From NCBI GenBank assembly GCA_027030825.1, contig JALVEM010000440.1, positions 1 to 7,650 on the forward strand: a DNA stretch of 7,650 nucleotides. The letters are read 5' to 3'. Position 1 is the first letter of the stretch, and every line of letters starts with the position of its first letter. Made by a program: the position numbers and the translations under genes. The notes beneath the pieces were generated by a model. That model had not been told where the DNA came from, ran no database searches, and worked only from the letters and a program-made list of their open reading frames with translations. This stretch comes from Thiohalobacter sp. (GTDB taxonomy: Bacteria; Pseudomonadota; Gammaproteobacteria; Thiohalobacterales; Thiohalobacteraceae). Of this stretch, positions 6,694-7,650 are shown piece by piece.

Positions 6694-7650
6694 ATGACCA
6701 CACGCTCTTTCCATCCGCCCCGGCGCACCCTCATGGGGCCCGGTCCTTCCGACGTGAACCCCCGCATTCTCGAAGCCATGAGCCGGCCCACCATCGGGCA
6801 TCTCGACCCGGTGTTCGTGGGCATGATGGACGAGATGAAGGAACTCCTGCGCTATGCCTTCCAGACCGACTACGAGCTCGCCATGCCGGTCTCGGCCCCG
6901 GGCTCGGCGGGCATGGAGACCTGCTTCGTCAACCTGGTCGAGCCGGGCGACAAGGTCGTCGTCTGCATCAACGGCGTCTTCGGCGGCCGCATGAAGGAAA
7001 ACGTGGAACGCGCCGGCGGCGTCCCGGTGGTGGTCGAGGATGCCTGGGGGCGTGCGGTCGATCCCGGCAAGGTGGAGGCGGCGCTCGAGGCTCATCCGGA
7101 TGCGAAGATCCTCGCCTTCGTCCATGCCGAGACCTCCACGGGCGCCCTGTCGGACGCCCGCACGCTGGCCGAAATCGCCCGCAGCCATGACTGCCTGACG
7201 ATCGTCGATACCGTCACCTCGCTGGGCGGCTCCGAGCTGCGGGTGGGCGAGTGGGGGCTGGACGCCGTCTATTCCGGCACCCAGAAGTGTCTTTCCTGCG
7301 TCCCGGGACTGTCGCCCGTCACCTTCAGCGAACGCGCGCTGGAGAAGGTGCGCAATCGCAAGCGCAAGGTGCAGAGCTGGTTCATGGATCTCAATCTGGT
7401 GCTCGGCTACTGGGGTGGAGACGGCAAGCGGGCCTATCACCATACCGCACCCATCAACACTCTCTATGCCCTGCACGAAGCGCTGGTCATCCTGCTCGAG
7501 GAGGGCATCGAGAACGCCTGGGCCCGGCACTGGCGCCATCACAAGGCGCTGCGGGCCGGGCTGGAAGCCATGGGGCTCGCCTTCGTGGTGCCCGAGGACG
7601 AACGGCTGCCGCAGCTCAATGCCGTGAGCATCCCCGAGGGCGTGGACGAT
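6694..7650 (+). CDS. Class V PLP-dependent aminotransferase, alanine/serine-glyoxylate type, 3' partial
   Basis: The first 319 codons are present and the frame is open to the right edge; relatives are usually about 380-400 residues. This fold-type I family transfers an amino group from alanine, serine or a similar donor to glyoxylate or another keto acid, using pyridoxal phosphate in the cytoplasm. Visible marks are GPGPS (15-19) near the N-terminus; the cofactor phosphate-binding loop SAPGSAGMET (67-76); HAETSTG (144-150); IVDTVTSLGG with Asp172, expected to pair with the pyridine nitrogen; and SGTQKCLS with Lys198, the expected Schiff-base lysine, followed by PGLSPV. A YHHTAPIN stretch near 249-256 matches the family substrate-side region. 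All key residues seen are intact. The exact substrate cannot be told: alanine-glyoxylate, serine-glyoxylate and serine-pyruvate activities are the main options. It is divergent from holC and probably independently transcribed. Confidence 0.92.
   Translation, partial: MTTRSFHPPRRTLMGPGPSDVNPRILEAMSRPTIGHLDPVFVGMMDEMKELLRYAFQTDYELAMPVSAPGSAGMETCFVNLVEPGDKVVVCINGVFGGRMKENVERAGGVPVVVEDAWGRAVDPGKVEAALEAHPDAKILAFVHAETSTGALSDARTLAEIARSHDCLTIVDTVTSLGGSELRVGEWGLDAVYSGTQKCLSCVPGLSPVTFSERALEKVRNRKRKVQSWFMDLNLVLGYWGGDGKRAYHHTAPINTLYALHEALVILLEEGIENAWARHWRHHKALRAGLEAMGLAFVVPEDERLPQLNAVSIPEGVDD

Noticed and set aside
6075..6824. Longer minus-strand frame overlapping holC
   Set aside because: It is in a different frame from holC, is Arg/Pro-rich, overlaps the divergent aminotransferase start, and has no family features.
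6646..7542. Open frame of 298 codons on the - strand opposite the aminotransferase gene
   Set aside because: The + strand frame has the complete class V aminotransferase motifs, promoter and ribosome site. The antisense frame shows no domain.

Overview
The window looks like chromosomal DNA from a high-GC proteobacterium, most likely a gammaproteobacterium. This rests on the adjacent holC-valS pair, which is also a neighbour pair in Escherichia coli, and on strong G/C use at third codon positions. The genus cannot be told from the sequence.

Bases 1-3220 (+) hold the 3' part of a large RHS/YD-repeat gene that enters from the left edge. It encodes a YD-repeat shell, the RHS-associated core ending in a PLSYTDPSGF motif, an Ala/Gly-rich hydrophobic segment, and a C-terminal tip of about 206 residues. 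The tip is clearly more AT-rich than the rest and carries an HEMGH sequence, an HExxH zinc-metallopeptidase-type motif. This is the architecture of a polymorphic toxin. No immunity gene follows, because the next gene converges on it after only 33 bases.

Bases 3254-6553 (-) carry two housekeeping genes, holC (DNA polymerase III chi subunit) followed by valS (valyl-tRNA synthetase), separated by 111 bases. A TATAAT hexamer lies between them and bears on the choice of the valS start.

Bases 6694-7650 (+), divergent from holC across a 140-base gap, hold the first 319 codons of a class V PLP-dependent aminotransferase of the alanine/serine-glyoxylate type. It is cut off by the right edge.

The housekeeping genes look intact and ordinary. 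The accessory signal is the RHS protein, and its C-terminal tip is the one part of the window that may be poorly described.
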